A stretch of DNA of 39,684 nt, taken from contig JBBDIM010000055.1 in NCBI GenBank assembly GCA_040880405.1, positions 1 through 39,684 of the forward strand. The letters run 5' to 3'. The position numbers and the translations under genes were made by a program. Under the pieces are notes generated by a model. The model was not told the DNA's origin. It saw only the letters and a program-made list of their open reading frames with translations, and ran no database searches. The DNA is from JBBDIM01 sp040880405. GTDB taxonomy: Bacteria > Planctomycetota > Planctomycetia > Pirellulales > Pirellulaceae. Position 1 is the stretch's first letter. The number at the start of each line of letters is the position of its first letter. This document shows positions 23,587 through 32,623 of this stretch, one piece after another.

Positions 23587-23979
23587 ATGAAACAGACATG
23601 GATGCTTGCCCTGATCGTGACGATTTCGGCGACTGTATGGACGGCCGAATGTTTCGCCGGTTTTCCCCGACCCTTTCGCTGGGTTGGCGAGGGTTGGTCG
23701 GATGGTTACCACACGCCGGGCGAACGCTGGAATCAGCCGCCCAAGCAGGCTAGGGCAGTGCCCTTTCCTCCGATTCATATCTACCCGTTGAACGCTCAAC
23801 CCTGGAGCGAGGTTCCTTCTGGAGAAGTGTTGCCACTAGGGGAAGGGGAACTCATCGTTCCGCGAGCAGAGGCCCTTGAAGAGCCGATTCCGCCTGGCAG
23901 CGACATGCAGCGGGTTCCGCGGGAGCAGTTTGAACCGAATCCGGCACCCCGTCCCCGAGGGTTCCTGCCTCCTTTTTGA
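23587..23979 (+). CDS. Small secreted proline-rich protein
   Basis: About 130 residues with no recognised family. A signal peptide (MKQTWMLALIVTISATVWTAECFA) is likely cut after CFA. The mature part starts GFPRPFRWVGEGWSDGYHTPGERWN, rich in Trp, Gly and Pro, continues with Pro-rich segments, and ends PRPRGFLPPF. ATG 23587 gives the better signal peptide; ATG 23575, four codons upstream, is equally open. The ribosome binding site is weak for both. It lies 169 bp after the M16 pair and 49 bp before the DUF202 gene on the same strand. Confidence 0.7.
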   Translation: MKQTWMLALIVTISATVWTAECFAGFPRPFRWVGEGWSDGYHTPGERWNQPPKQARAVPFPPIHIYPLNAQPWSEVPSGEVLPLGEGELIVPRAEALEEPIPPGSDMQRVPREQFEPNPAPRPRGFLPPF

Positions 23980-24028
23980 TTCCGCCAGCGAAGGTCTGCT
24001 TTTCAGACATGACCTGATTGGTAAATAC

Positions 24029-24373
24029 ATGAAAGAAATGGATCCGGTCAGCAAGGCGTATCGCGATACCGACGCGCGGATGATGATTCTCCGCGATCAC
24101 CTGGCCTTGGGGCGGACGGTCCTTGCAAACGAACGGACCTTGATGGCCTATCTGCGGACGGCCATCGCGCTGGCGATCACGGGTCTGCTGCTGATCCGAT
24201 TCTCACAGGAAACTGGGGTCGCGATCAATTGGGCCATCGGGTGGATCATGCTGGGAGTGGCCGTGGTGGTCGCAATGTTTGGGATCTGGCGGTTCGTCAT
24301 GGTCCGCAGTCAATTGGCCTTGATCTTCAAGCCGGTCCCTGAATCCGAGGAAACCGAGACCTCAGACGAATAG
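24029..24373 (+). CDS. DUF202 (YidH-like) membrane protein
   Basis: 114 residues. It matches the DUF202/YidH pattern: a polar N-terminus, then LANERTLMAYLRTAIALAITGLLLIRF in outline (the ERT-x-L-A-x-x-RT motif is diagnostic), then a second membrane hairpin, INWAIGWIMLGVAVVVAMFGIWRF, and a short acidic tail. The function is unknown; proteins of this family are small inner-membrane proteins. ATG 24029 is used; ATG 24038 is also possible. It converges with the LamG-like gene across a 260-bp gap in which I see nothing beyond small palindromes. Confidence 0.88.
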   Translation: MKEMDPVSKAYRDTDARMMILRDHLALGRTVLANERTLMAYLRTAIALAITGLLLIRFSQETGVAINWAIGWIMLGVAVVVAMFGIWRFVMVRSQLALIFKPVPESEETETSDE

Positions 24374-24633
24374 AGGTGACTTAAATCAGGAATGGATGAC
24401 AAATCAGCCATTTGATTCGGTGCGTGCAGGATTTAGGTCGGAAAACAAGATGCAAAGATCTTGCCACGGATTTTTCTCTGCTGGGTCTAATTAACGTAGG
24501 CATAACCTTAGCCCGAATTGTTCATGGTGATCGCCTCGCAGCAGATTGGCCGTGAATAATCCGGGCTAGTTGTCGAGGCAAATCGCCACCGATTCTGCCC
24601 GTACGAAACATTGGCTCCTTGGGTCTTGCCGAG

Positions 24634-25335
24634 CTACTTCGCATCCGCAGCGGTGGTGCCCCGCAGTTCGAAGTTATCGAAATATCCCATGTCGTCGAAC
24701 GACCCCAACCCGACTCGGCCGGCACCAAATGATTTATCGGGTGCGGTCAGTTGTGGAGTCTCCATGTCGTCGAAATAGACTTCGATCAGGCCCGACTCAA
24801 CCTTGCGGACCACTTTGATCTTGTGCCAGGTCGCGTCTTTCCAGGGTGTGCCCTTGGTGGTCTTGTCGCTGATCTTGATCCGCGGGGCGTCCTTCACACG
24901 GAAGATTTGGTTCGAGTGATCATCGGTGACTTCGCCCAGGTGGACGTAGTAGAAATTGGCGGCATTTTGCTCACCGAAGAAAACACACATATCGCGGTGA
25001 CCACGCGAGGTTTGTGTTGTTTGGACGTCTACGGTGATCACGAAATCCTCAACCACCACGTCCTTCAGCCAGACAATACTGTGAGGGCTGCGGTGCGGCG
25101 GCTGGTAATTGCTTTTGCCTAACAGTTCCAGCACGGCGTTTTCCGGGGTGAGCTGGTGGATTTGCCACTTGGCCGCTTCGGTCGGTTCCCACCGATCCAT
25201 CCCCTGCTCGAAGTCATCCTTAATGACAATCTCGCTCGGCTTCGCGGCTTCCTCTTGGGCCAGGGAAGAACTGGTCCAGGTTGCGGCAAGAACCAAGAGC
25301 AGCAGCAACGAACTGAGGTGAAGTTTTCGCATCAT
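24634..25335 (-). CDS. Secreted LamG/DUF1080-like protein
   Basis: 233 residues with a signal peptide (hydrophobic LSSLLLLLVLAATWTSSSLAQ). The mature part looks like a concanavalin A-like beta sandwich of the DUF1080/3-keto-disaccharide hydrolase or GH16-like kind: DDFEQGMDRWEP at the start, FYYVHLGEVTDDHSNQIF, WHKIKVVRKVESGLIEVYFDD, and GRVGLGSFDDMGYFDNFEL at the end. That pattern suits a sugar-binding or glycan-acting domain; I see no confirmed catalytic residues. I start at ATG 25335; GTG 25350 is an alternative. It lies 183 bp downstream of the DUF1501 gene on the same strand. Confidence 0.75.
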   Translation of the reverse strand: MMRKLHLSSLLLLLVLAATWTSSSLAQEEAAKPSEIVIKDDFEQGMDRWEPTEAAKWQIHQLTPENAVLELLGKSNYQPPHRSPHSIVWLKDVVVEDFVITVDVQTTQTSRGHRDMCVFFGEQNAANFYYVHLGEVTDDHSNQIFRVKDAPRIKISDKTTKGTPWKDATWHKIKVVRKVESGLIEVYFDDMETPQLTAPDKSFGAGRVGLGSFDDMGYFDNFELRGTTAADAK

Positions 25336-25518
25336 AGAATTCCGGGGCACGCCCGTCCGCAGGAGAAAAAATTAGGGCCATGGAAACAGGTCATGGCCAT
25401 CAAAACAACGCCTGTCGTGGAGAGATTCACAGGTAGGGACGGAACAGTCGAGGATACTTGAGCCGCCCCCATTAGGCTTGGCGGATCGGGCAGCAGGGGC
25501 GGATTGGGCAGTAGCCAA

Positions 25519-26961
25519 TCAACTCAAAATATCGTTGACCACATGCCCATGGACATCCGTCAGGCGGAAGGCTCGGCCTTGGTGACGGAAGGTCAAACGG
25601 TGGTGGTCGATTCCCAAGGTGTGCAGGATGGTGGCGTGCAGGTCGTGGATGTGGATAGGGTTTTCCGTGATGTTGTAGCTGAAGGGATCGGTCTGGCCAT
25701 AGGTCATGCCACCCCGGATTCCTCCACCCGCCATCCAAAGACTGAAGCAACGACCGTGATGATCGCGGCCGAAATTCCCCTCGGTGTACTTGCCCTGGCA
25801 GTAGTTAGTGCGGCCGAATTCACCACCCCAAATCACCAAGGTCTCGTCCAACATGCCCCGTTGTTTAAGATCGGTGACCAAGGCGGCGGCTGCTTGGTCG
25901 GTTTCCTTGCATTGGGTACGGAGACCTCCCGGTAGTCCGGCATGGTGATCCCACCCTTGATGGTAAAGCTGAATGAACCGCACGTTGCGCTCGGCCAATC
26001 GCCTAGCCAGCAGGCAATTCGCGGCGAAACTCCCCGGATTTTTGGCATCTTCGCCATACAGTTCAAAAGTGTTGGCCGGTTCGTCGGTGAAGTTGATCGC
26101 ATCGGGAATTGCCCGCTGCATTCGGTACGCGAGTTCGTATTGCCGAACCCGCGTATCGATCAGATGGTCGGTCTCTTGTAAACTATGCAATTGGGTGAGG
26201 GCGTTGAGCATGTTCCCCTTGCTCTCGGTATCGAGCCCCGCCGGATCGTTGAGGTACAAGACCGGATTGGTGCCTCCGCGAAACTGGACTCCTTGGTGAT
26301 GCGAGGGGAGGAACCCGTTGCCCCAGAGCCGGGCCGCTAACGGTTGTCCCGTTTTATCCTTAGTGATCAGCACTACGAACCCCGGCAGGTCCTCGTTGGC
26401 TGTCCCTAATCCGTAGGTGAGCCAAGACCCCATGCTCGGCCGACCAGGAAGCTGTGAGCCGGTTTGCATGAAGGTGACGCCAGGACCATGATTGATCGCT
26501 TCGCTGTGGACCGAGTGGACGACGCAAATGTCGTCGACGATTTTCGCCGTGTGGGGCAGGATGTCACTCAGCCACATGCCTGACTCGCCGTGCTGCGCAA
26601 ATTTGAACGGGGAGCCCACCAGCGGAATGCTTGATTGGTTGCCACTCATGCCGGTAAGCCGCTGCCCTTGGCGAACCGAATCGGGGAGCTGCTCGCCATG
26701 CCGCTCATTGAGCACCGGTTTATGATCCAGCAGGTCCATCTGCGAGGGTCCACCCGCCTGAAACAGGAAGATGACCCGTTTCGCGGTCGGCTTGTGGTGG
26801 AGCGTTGCGAGCGCCGCGTCCGCGGAACTCGCGGCCGACTCCTGAGCCAGCATCCCCGCGAGGGCCAAACTGCCGAAGCCGGTGCCCATCTGCTGGAGGA
26901 ATTGCCGCCGCGCAGGCGAATGGATGTCGGTTTGTGTCGCCAAATTGGGATCGTAGGTCAT
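25519..26961 (-). CDS. DUF1501 protein, Tat-exported
   Basis: 480 residues of the DUF1501 family, which has an alkaline phosphatase/sulfatase-like fold and is abundant in Planctomycetes; the enzymatic role is not established. The N-terminus carries a twin-arginine signal, ARRQFLQQMG (18-27), then a hydrophobic stretch. Family marks: FLFQAGGPSQMDLLDHKP, HGPGVTFMQTGSQLPGRPSMGSWLTYGLG in outline, VIWGGEFGRTNYCQGKYTEGNFGRDHH in outline, and a C-terminal HDLHATILHTLGIDH. GGAAGGAACGAT precedes the ATG, which lies 13 nt after the upstream cytochrome gene's stop, so the two are almost certainly co-transcribed. It is a paralogue of 37761-39197. Confidence 0.95.
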   Translation of the reverse strand: MTYDPNLATQTDIHSPARRQFLQQMGTGFGSLALAGMLAQESAASSADAALATLHHKPTAKRVIFLFQAGGPSQMDLLDHKPVLNERHGEQLPDSVRQGQRLTGMSGNQSSIPLVGSPFKFAQHGESGMWLSDILPHTAKIVDDICVVHSVHSEAINHGPGVTFMQTGSQLPGRPSMGSWLTYGLGTANEDLPGFVVLITKDKTGQPLAARLWGNGFLPSHHQGVQFRGGTNPVLYLNDPAGLDTESKGNMLNALTQLHSLQETDHLIDTRVRQYELAYRMQRAIPDAINFTDEPANTFELYGEDAKNPGSFAANCLLARRLAERNVRFIQLYHQGWDHHAGLPGGLRTQCKETDQAAAALVTDLKQRGMLDETLVIWGGEFGRTNYCQGKYTEGNFGRDHHGRCFSLWMAGGGIRGGMTYGQTDPFSYNITENPIHIHDLHATILHTLGIDHHRLTFRHQGRAFRLTDVHGHVVNDILS

Positions 26962-26974
26962 ATCGTTCCTTCCA

Positions 26975-29900
26975 CTACCTTCGGGTCACGCAGGCATCGA
27001 AGTTCATCAGCGCGTTGGCCACCGAGGTGAGGGCGGCGATTCGAATCGTATCCGGAATGGCGGGCAACTTGGTCTCGCCATGGTCGAGGTAATCCGCGGC
27101 TCGCTGCGGCTCGGCCTGGAAATATTCCCGTTGCTGTTGGTATAGCGTACTGAGAACCTTCAGCTCTTCCGCAGTCGGGTGGCGGCTGGTCATCGTCCGG
27201 AAGATACGGGTCAAGGCTGCGGTGGCCTTGCCATCCTCGGTCACCTCCTGGTCTACCCGATAGGCCAGCCACTTGGCCGCTTCGACATACTGGGTTCCAT
27301 TGAGCAGAATCAGGGCCTGCAACGGGGAAGAAGTCCGTTCCCGTTTTACTTGGCAGACATCCCGCTTGGCGGAATCCATGGTCAGCATTGCAGGAGCGGG
27401 GCCGTTTCGTTGCCAGAAGGTATACAGGCTCCGGCGGTAAAGCCCTTCCCCCTTGTCCGGTGTCAGCGGCTTGAACGCGAGTTCCAATTCATACGGTTTC
27501 ACCGGGGGCCCGCCCATTTTGTCGACGAGGAGGCCACTCACCGCGAGGGCCTGATCGCGGACCATCTCGGCCGAAAGGCGGTAGCGTCCGGCTCGGCCCA
27601 GAAGGCGGTTCTCTGGATCGTTCGCGACCGACTCCGGTGTGGAGGCGGAACTTTGGCGGTAGACCGACGAGGTCACAATTTGCTTGACCAAACGCTTCAG
27701 GTCCCAGCCATGTTCGCGAAAATCGTGGGCCAGGTAGTCCAACAAATCGGGATGCGTGGGTGGCTGACCTTGACTGCCGAAATCCTCTGGTGTCCGGACT
27801 AGCCCCTCGCCTAACAGCAACTGCCAGTAGCGGTTCACCGTGACCCTAGCGGTGAGGGGGTTGTCGGTGGAGGTCATCCACTGGGCCAATCCCAGGCGGT
27901 TGCGAGGAAGCTCCGCTGGCATCGGTGGTAGGGCCGCGAGCGTGGTGGGGGAAACTTCATCCCCCAGTAATTCGTAAGAGCCGCGTTCCAGTAAATACGC
28001 TGGCTTTGGCTGCGGCAACTCTTGCATGACCATGATTTCTGTCGCGCGGTTGTAGGCTTCGTCGCGAAGCTTCCGAGCGGCCTTGAGTTCCGCCTGAAAC
28101 TCCCGATACTCCCGATCATGCCGGAGCAGGTAATACTGCATTTGCGTCTCGGGATCGGCTGCTTCGAACCGTGTCTTGAGTGACTCGGTCGTTGGCTGAT
28201 CTTCCGCCAGCCAGGCGATCTCCAGCCGGCTCAATTGATGATCAAACAGCTCAAACTCATCGACGAGTCCATCGGTAAAACCGCGGTCTCGGAACCGCTC
28301 GCCGATGGTCACATGGTCGTTTCCTCCACCGGTGATGTTTTTCGTCAAACCATCCCGCACAATCTCGACGTCTACCGGCTGGCCATTCACGAATAGGCCA
28401 AGCCCCTCTGCCCGGCTGGAGCCATCGTTGGTTACGGCGACGTGAACCCATTGGTCGACCGGCAACGGCTCTTTCGCTCGGATGCTGATCGCGTTACCGG
28501 GCCAGTAGTGGATCAGCGACCACTGCAAATGCCCCTCGTCGATCAGCAACTCGTAGCCGCGACTCGCGGCGTCGGTCCAGGCCCGAGAGCGATGGAAAAC
28601 AACCGCGCGGTCCTTCACATCCGGGGTTTTCAGCCAGAGACCAACCGAGAAGGGTTGTTCGCGATCGAAATTCCCCTGCCGCAGGTTCACGGCGTCGTCG
28701 CCGGTCAGTTGAATTGCTTGACCCCGTTTGCCTGGAACTTGGCGGTTGGGTGCGGCGACCTCCGCGTCGAAGTCGAGGTGCTCGATCGATTTCACGGTGG
28801 TAATCTTAGGAACGGTTTGGTTCCAAAGGATGAAGTCGGACTTCGCCATCGGTTCGATGGTTCGTTCCCGGACCATCATCTCCCATTCCTCCACCTTTTG
28901 ATCGAGAGCGGCGAGTTGTTGCTTTTGATTGTCATCGGCCAATCGCAGAGTTGGTGAGGGGACCGAATTGGTGAAAAAGGAGTAGAGCCCCGCCTCGTCG
29001 ATGTTGTTGAAGAACGCGAAAAACTCGTAGAATTCCCGCTGCGAGATCGGATCGTACTTGTGATCGTGACACCGCGCACATTCCATCGTCAGCCCCAAGA
29101 AGGCGGTTCCCACCGTTTGGGCGCGGTCCGCAACATATTCGACGCGAAACTCTTCCGGGACGCTTCCCCCTTCCACCTTTTGCGGGTGGAGGCGACTAAA
29201 CGTCGTTGCCAACCGAGTTTGGTCGGTGGCGTCGGGCAGCATGTCTCCGGCGATCTGCTCGATGATAAATTGATCGTAAGGCTTATTTTGATTGAAGGAC
29301 TCAACCACCCAGTCGCGCCACGGCCAGACGAACCGATTGCGATCGACCTGATAGCCATAGGTATCGCTGTACCGCGCGACATCCAACCAATCGGCCGCCA
29401 TCCGCTCGCCATACGCCGAAGAGGCGAGTAAGCGGTCGACCAACCGCTCGTAGGCGTCCGGCTTCTCGTCGGCCAGGAACTGATCGATCTCGGTTAATGT
29501 GGGTGGCAGACCGGTTAGGTCGAAGGTTACCCGGCGGATCAAGGTCTCGCGGTTGGCCTCGTCGTTGGGACGTAGCCCTTTTTGGTCCAATTTTCGCCAG
29601 ATGAAGTGGTCGAGTGGCGTCCGCGACCAGGCATCGCGCGGATCCTCGGGTACCTCAGGTTTGCCGATGGGTGCGAATGACCAGTGTTGGTCGTACTTCG
29701 CCCCTTGCTCGATCCAGGCCTTGAGCAGGGCAATCTCTCCGGCATTGAGACTCAGATTCGAGTCGACCGGTGGCATTCGGGTATCGGGATCGGAGGAGGT
29801 GATCCGGGCGATCAGCTCGCTCTCATCCGGCTCCCCTTCCACGATCGCCAAATGCTTGGCGATCGCCTCGTCGTCCAGGCGTAAATCGGAAGCCCGACTG

Positions 29901-30094
29901 CCGGCATCCGGTCCATGACACAGGAAGCAGCGATCCGAAAGGAGCGGGCGAATCTGCGTGGCGAAATCGATCGCGGGCGTGTCGCCTTTCTGTGAAGTCT
30001 CGTCAGCCCAAGTGATACCGCCACCGAGACAGATTACAAGCCAACAAAGGACTGAGGCGGAGAGGTCGCCGGGCAAACGACAGGTGCGATGCAT
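26975..30094 (-). CDS. PSCyt1-DUF1549-LamG-DUF1553 exported cytochrome-like protein
   Basis: 1039 residues, predicted exported. Order: signal peptide about 1-31, a c-type cytochrome domain (PSCyt1) with CFLCH (56-60) and a possible Met ligand in MPP (107-109); DUF1549 (PSCyt2) about 150-360 with a second CxxCH, CARCH (339-343); a LamG/concanavalin-like domain about 435-630 (PFSVGLWLKT, WVHVAVTNDG, VDEFELFD); and DUF1553 (PSD1) from about 735 to the end. Such Planctomycete proteins may act in electron transfer linked to polysaccharide breakdown, which is unproven. Start ATG 30094 places the signal peptide correctly; an in-frame ATG at 30184 would add 30 residues. The DUF1501 gene follows after 13 nt. 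Confidence 0.93.
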   Translation of the reverse strand: MHRTCRLPGDLSASVLCWLVICLGGGITWADETSQKGDTPAIDFATQIRPLLSDRCFLCHGPDAGSRASDLRLDDEAIAKHLAIVEGEPDESELIARITSSDPDTRMPPVDSNLSLNAGEIALLKAWIEQGAKYDQHWSFAPIGKPEVPEDPRDAWSRTPLDHFIWRKLDQKGLRPNDEANRETLIRRVTFDLTGLPPTLTEIDQFLADEKPDAYERLVDRLLASSAYGERMAADWLDVARYSDTYGYQVDRNRFVWPWRDWVVESFNQNKPYDQFIIEQIAGDMLPDATDQTRLATTFSRLHPQKVEGGSVPEEFRVEYVADRAQTVGTAFLGLTMECARCHDHKYDPISQREFYEFFAFFNNIDEAGLYSFFTNSVPSPTLRLADDNQKQQLAALDQKVEEWEMMVRERTIEPMAKSDFILWNQTVPKITTVKSIEHLDFDAEVAAPNRQVPGKRGQAIQLTGDDAVNLRQGNFDREQPFSVGLWLKTPDVKDRAVVFHRSRAWTDAASRGYELLIDEGHLQWSLIHYWPGNAISIRAKEPLPVDQWVHVAVTNDGSSRAEGLGLFVNGQPVDVEIVRDGLTKNITGGGNDHVTIGERFRDRGFTDGLVDEFELFDHQLSRLEIAWLAEDQPTTESLKTRFEAADPETQMQYYLLRHDREYREFQAELKAARKLRDEAYNRATEIMVMQELPQPKPAYLLERGSYELLGDEVSPTTLAALPPMPAELPRNRLGLAQWMTSTDNPLTARVTVNRYWQLLLGEGLVRTPEDFGSQGQPPTHPDLLDYLAHDFREHGWDLKRLVKQIVTSSVYRQSSASTPESVANDPENRLLGRAGRYRLSAEMVRDQALAVSGLLVDKMGGPPVKPYELELAFKPLTPDKGEGLYRRSLYTFWQRNGPAPAMLTMDSAKRDVCQVKRERTSSPLQALILLNGTQYVEAAKWLAYRVDQEVTEDGKATAALTRIFRTMTSRHPTAEELKVLSTLYQQQREYFQAEPQRAADYLDHGETKLPAIPDTIRIAALTSVANALMNFDACVTRR

Positions 30095-30281
30095 AGACAA
30101 CTCGGATACGCGTAAGGTGGCGGGCAAGGGCGGGTGGGCCAGGAAACTTGCGAATCGGGCGTTTCCTAATCTTAAGCGTATCAAACTGAGGCTCGGCTGC
30201 CAAATGGATTAGGCTCGTGGTGAACCAGCGGTTCGCCGACGCGTTGCGGCAGATCTAGCGGTTAAACGAGTGCCATTTCAA

Positions 30282-30473
30282 CTACTGAAAGTGCATCGCG
30301 GACAGATAAACCGCCCCGAATAGCCCGGCACCACCGACAATCAACATCCCCAAGGTGCCAAAGAAGATTCCGATCGCGTTGTTGGGGCGCTGCATTGAGG
30401 CAACCCACCAAGAACCGGCGAAACCACCCGCTAGGGCGATGACAGAGAGGATGAGTAGCAGAATTTCTTGCAT
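30282..30473 (-). CDS. Small two-helix membrane protein
   Basis: 63 residues with two hydrophobic helices, about 3-26 (ILLLILSVIALAGGFAGSWWV) and about 34-58 (IGIFFGTLGMLIVGGAGLFGAVYL), joined by the short polar turn ASMQRPNNA. TAGGAG ten bases before the ATG supports translation. No family is recognised. It is on the same strand as the cytochrome gene 187 bp downstream and divergent from the Tat beta-propeller gene. Confidence 0.72.
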   Translation of the reverse strand: MQEILLLILSVIALAGGFAGSWWVASMQRPNNAIGIFFGTLGMLIVGGAGLFGAVYLSAMHFQ

Positions 30474-30736
30474 TCGTGGTAACTCCTAGGCAGGGACCCT
30501 CTTACCATAGTTCGACGCGGGCGGACTTTCAACGATTTCGGTTCAATTTTTGCGGGATCGCCGGGGTTGGAGTAGAGCGTCGACCGTTTTTCGAGGGAAT
30601 TACCTTGATTGCACCCCGAAATTCCTTTGCAAACGAACCGATCGGTGGCATAATCCTCCCAGAACCTTCCATTTTCGCCCGAATTGCCAATTTTCAACTT
30701 GGCTTCCCTGTTGCCGCTTCTCTGAGGACCCAACCC

Positions 30737-31831
30737 ATGCCGACTCGCCGCGAATTCCTACAAACCTCCTCCGCATTGACACTTGCGGCCGCGACTGCCC
30801 CAGCGTTTACCCAGGCTCAGGAGGTGCCGGCGGTGCGGACCACGGCCAAAGGGACCACTCCCAAGATCATCGGCCCCGAGGGGTATCAGTTTGAAGTGAT
30901 CCATGCCTGGCCTCAGCTCCCGGACAAATATACCTGGCAAACCACCCACAACGTGGCGGTCGATCAGGATCAGAATCTGTACGTGATCCACGAGGGCAAA
31001 GCGGATTTGAAGGATCATCCTTCGATTTTTGTGTTCGATGACCAGGGGAAGTTCATCAAGGCGTTTGGCGAGCAGTTCCAAGGGGGAGGACATGGGATTG
31101 AGGTCCGCACCGAGGGGAGCGAGCAATTCCTCTATGTCTGCGGATACCAGCAGGTAAAATCGTTCGCCAAGCTGACCCTCGATGGTGAAACCGTCTGGCA
31201 AAAGTATGCCCCGATGGAATCGGAGGCTTACGCGGAAGGGGAGGCCTCCAATCCGCAGAAGGTCTGGGGCCGCGATCGCTTCCTACCCACCAACTTCGCG
31301 TTTCTCGACAACGGCGAGTTCCTGTTGGCCGATGGGTACGGGGCCTTTCTCGTGCATCATTACGACGCCAAGGGGCAGTGGAAACGCTGTTTCGGCGGGC
31401 CTGGGAAGGGGGAAGGAACGTTCAACACGCCTCACGGGATCTGGATCGACCGCCGGGGTGACGATCCGCGAATCGTCGTGTGCGATCGGGCCCACCACAC
31501 CTTGCAAGTGCTCGATATGGAGGGGAATCACCAGCAAACGGTCGAGGGATTTGGGCTCCCGGCGAACCTCGACACCTGGAAAGATTGGATGATTGTGCCG
31601 GAACTACACGCCCGGCTGACGATTCTGGACCAGGACTACAAGGTCCTTGCGCACCTAGGCGGCGATGTGGAGCGAGTCACGGCGGATGGTTCGCTCCGGG
31701 GGAAACCCAAGCAATGGCTCGATGGGAAATTCGTCCATCCGCACGACGCGTGCTTTGGGGCCAATGGCGATATCTACGTGGCGGAGTGGGTCGCGACTGG
31801 GCGGGTCTCGAAGCTTCGGCGGTTGATATAG
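30737..31831 (+). CDS. Tat-exported NHL/six-bladed beta-propeller protein
   Basis: 364 residues. The twin-arginine signal TRREFLQTSSALTLAAA (3-19) is followed by an Ala-rich cut site near TQAQE. The mature chain has NHL-like blades: NVAVDQDQNLYVIHEG, GGGHGIEVRT, LDNGEFLLADGYG, TFNTPHGIWIDRR, RIVVCDRAHHTLQVLD, and VHPHDACFGANGDIYVAEW. This is the Planctomycete-typical six-bladed propeller family related to peptidyl-alpha-hydroxyglycine lyase; a catalytic role here is not shown. ATG 30737 is chosen for the signal sequence and GAGGA upstream; the frame is open from 30476 but lacks features there. It stands between the two cytochrome/DUF1501 loci. Confidence 0.88.
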   Translation: MPTRREFLQTSSALTLAAATAPAFTQAQEVPAVRTTAKGTTPKIIGPEGYQFEVIHAWPQLPDKYTWQTTHNVAVDQDQNLYVIHEGKADLKDHPSIFVFDDQGKFIKAFGEQFQGGGHGIEVRTEGSEQFLYVCGYQQVKSFAKLTLDGETVWQKYAPMESEAYAEGEASNPQKVWGRDRFLPTNFAFLDNGEFLLADGYGAFLVHHYDAKGQWKRCFGGPGKGEGTFNTPHGIWIDRRGDDPRIVVCDRAHHTLQVLDMEGNHQQTVEGFGLPANLDTWKDWMIVPELHARLTILDQDYKVLAHLGGDVERVTADGSLRGKPKQWLDGKFVHPHDACFGANGDIYVAEWVATGRVSKLRRLI

Positions 31832-31926
31832 GCAAGGGCGATCGGAGCCGAGGGAAGAAACGAAGGCACGTTCTGCCTCTTGTGGGTGGGGTGGCGTGTC
31901 GTTAGACTGGGTTTTTCGCCGTATTT

Positions 31927-31943
31927 CTAAACCGGTGGGTTAG
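31927..31943. promoter_or_regulatory. Palindrome upstream of the ECF sigma gene
   Basis: CTAAACCGGTGGGTTAG is a near-perfect palindrome around ACCGGT, 126 bp upstream of the sigma factor start. It is a possible operator or part of the sigma factor's own promoter. The evidence is positional only. Confidence 0.3.
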
Positions 31944-32068
31944 ATTAATGGTTGGGCGTACGATCTCTAAGTAGAGCCCCAGCCTGGATATTTTGAAGTC
32001 CAGGCTCGCGGCATGGTTGGTTACAACCGGCTGTCCTCGCCCACATACCTCCACCTCCCGCATCCCGT

Positions 32069-32623
32069 ATGACTCGCGAATTGCCAGACGATGCCACGTC
32101 GGAAGCTCGCTACGCGGACTTCCTGGCTCACTTTACGGTCGATTGCGAGCGGATTCACGCCTACATTTACTCCCTTTTGCCCAATCACGCCGACGCGGAC
32201 GACGTGTTCCAACGGTGTAGCATGTTATTGTGGAAGAAGTTCGAGTATTTCGAGCGTGATCGGAGCTTCCTCTCCTGGGCTTGCGGGGTAGCGTTTTACG
32301 AGGTGAAGAACTTTTTGCGGACGGCACAAAGAGATCGTCTCCAATTCAGCGAGGAATTGATTGATCTGCTGGCGGAGGATCGTTCGGCCACGCTCGCCGC
32401 TCAGCCTGACCGGTTGGTCGCCCTTCGTAAATGCATTGCCAAGTTAACCGATCATCAGCGACAGCTTGTGTGGAAGGCGTACGGAGGGGGTACAACCCTT
32501 GCCGACTGGGCGGCGTCAACGGGGCGATCGGCTCAAACTCTGTACAATCAGTTAGGGACCATTCGGCGGAAATTAGCCGAGTGCGTGCAGGCCCGAATGA
32601 TTGCGGAAGGGGGTGATGCATGA
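32069..32623 (+). CDS. ECF sigma-70 factor, Rhodopirellula/Verrucomicrobium type
   Basis: 184 residues. Region 2 is at about 22-85 (IHAYIYSLLPNHADADDVFQRCSMLLWKKF in outline, then FLSWACGVAFYEVKNFLR), and region 4 at about 115-172 (CIAKLTDHQRQLVWKAYGGGTTLADWAA, then TLYNQLGTIRRKL). No extra C-terminal domain is present. The DADDVFQ motif and short linker fit the Planctomycete family often encoded beside FecR-like proteins. Its stop overlaps the start of the FecR-like gene (ATGA), so the pair is translationally coupled and the partner is probably its anti-sigma regulator. It likely directs transcription of its own operon. No clear ribosome binding site is seen before ATG 32069. Confidence 0.94.
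   Translation: MTRELPDDATSEARYADFLAHFTVDCERIHAYIYSLLPNHADADDVFQRCSMLLWKKFEYFERDRSFLSWACGVAFYEVKNFLRTAQRDRLQFSEELIDLLAEDRSATLAAQPDRLVALRKCIAKLTDHQRQLVWKAYGGGTTLADWAASTGRSAQTLYNQLGTIRRKLAECVQARMIAEGGDA

Noticed and set aside
24374..24633. Possible gene or RNA in the convergent gap
   Set aside because: No frame, ribosome binding site or extended stem could be supported.
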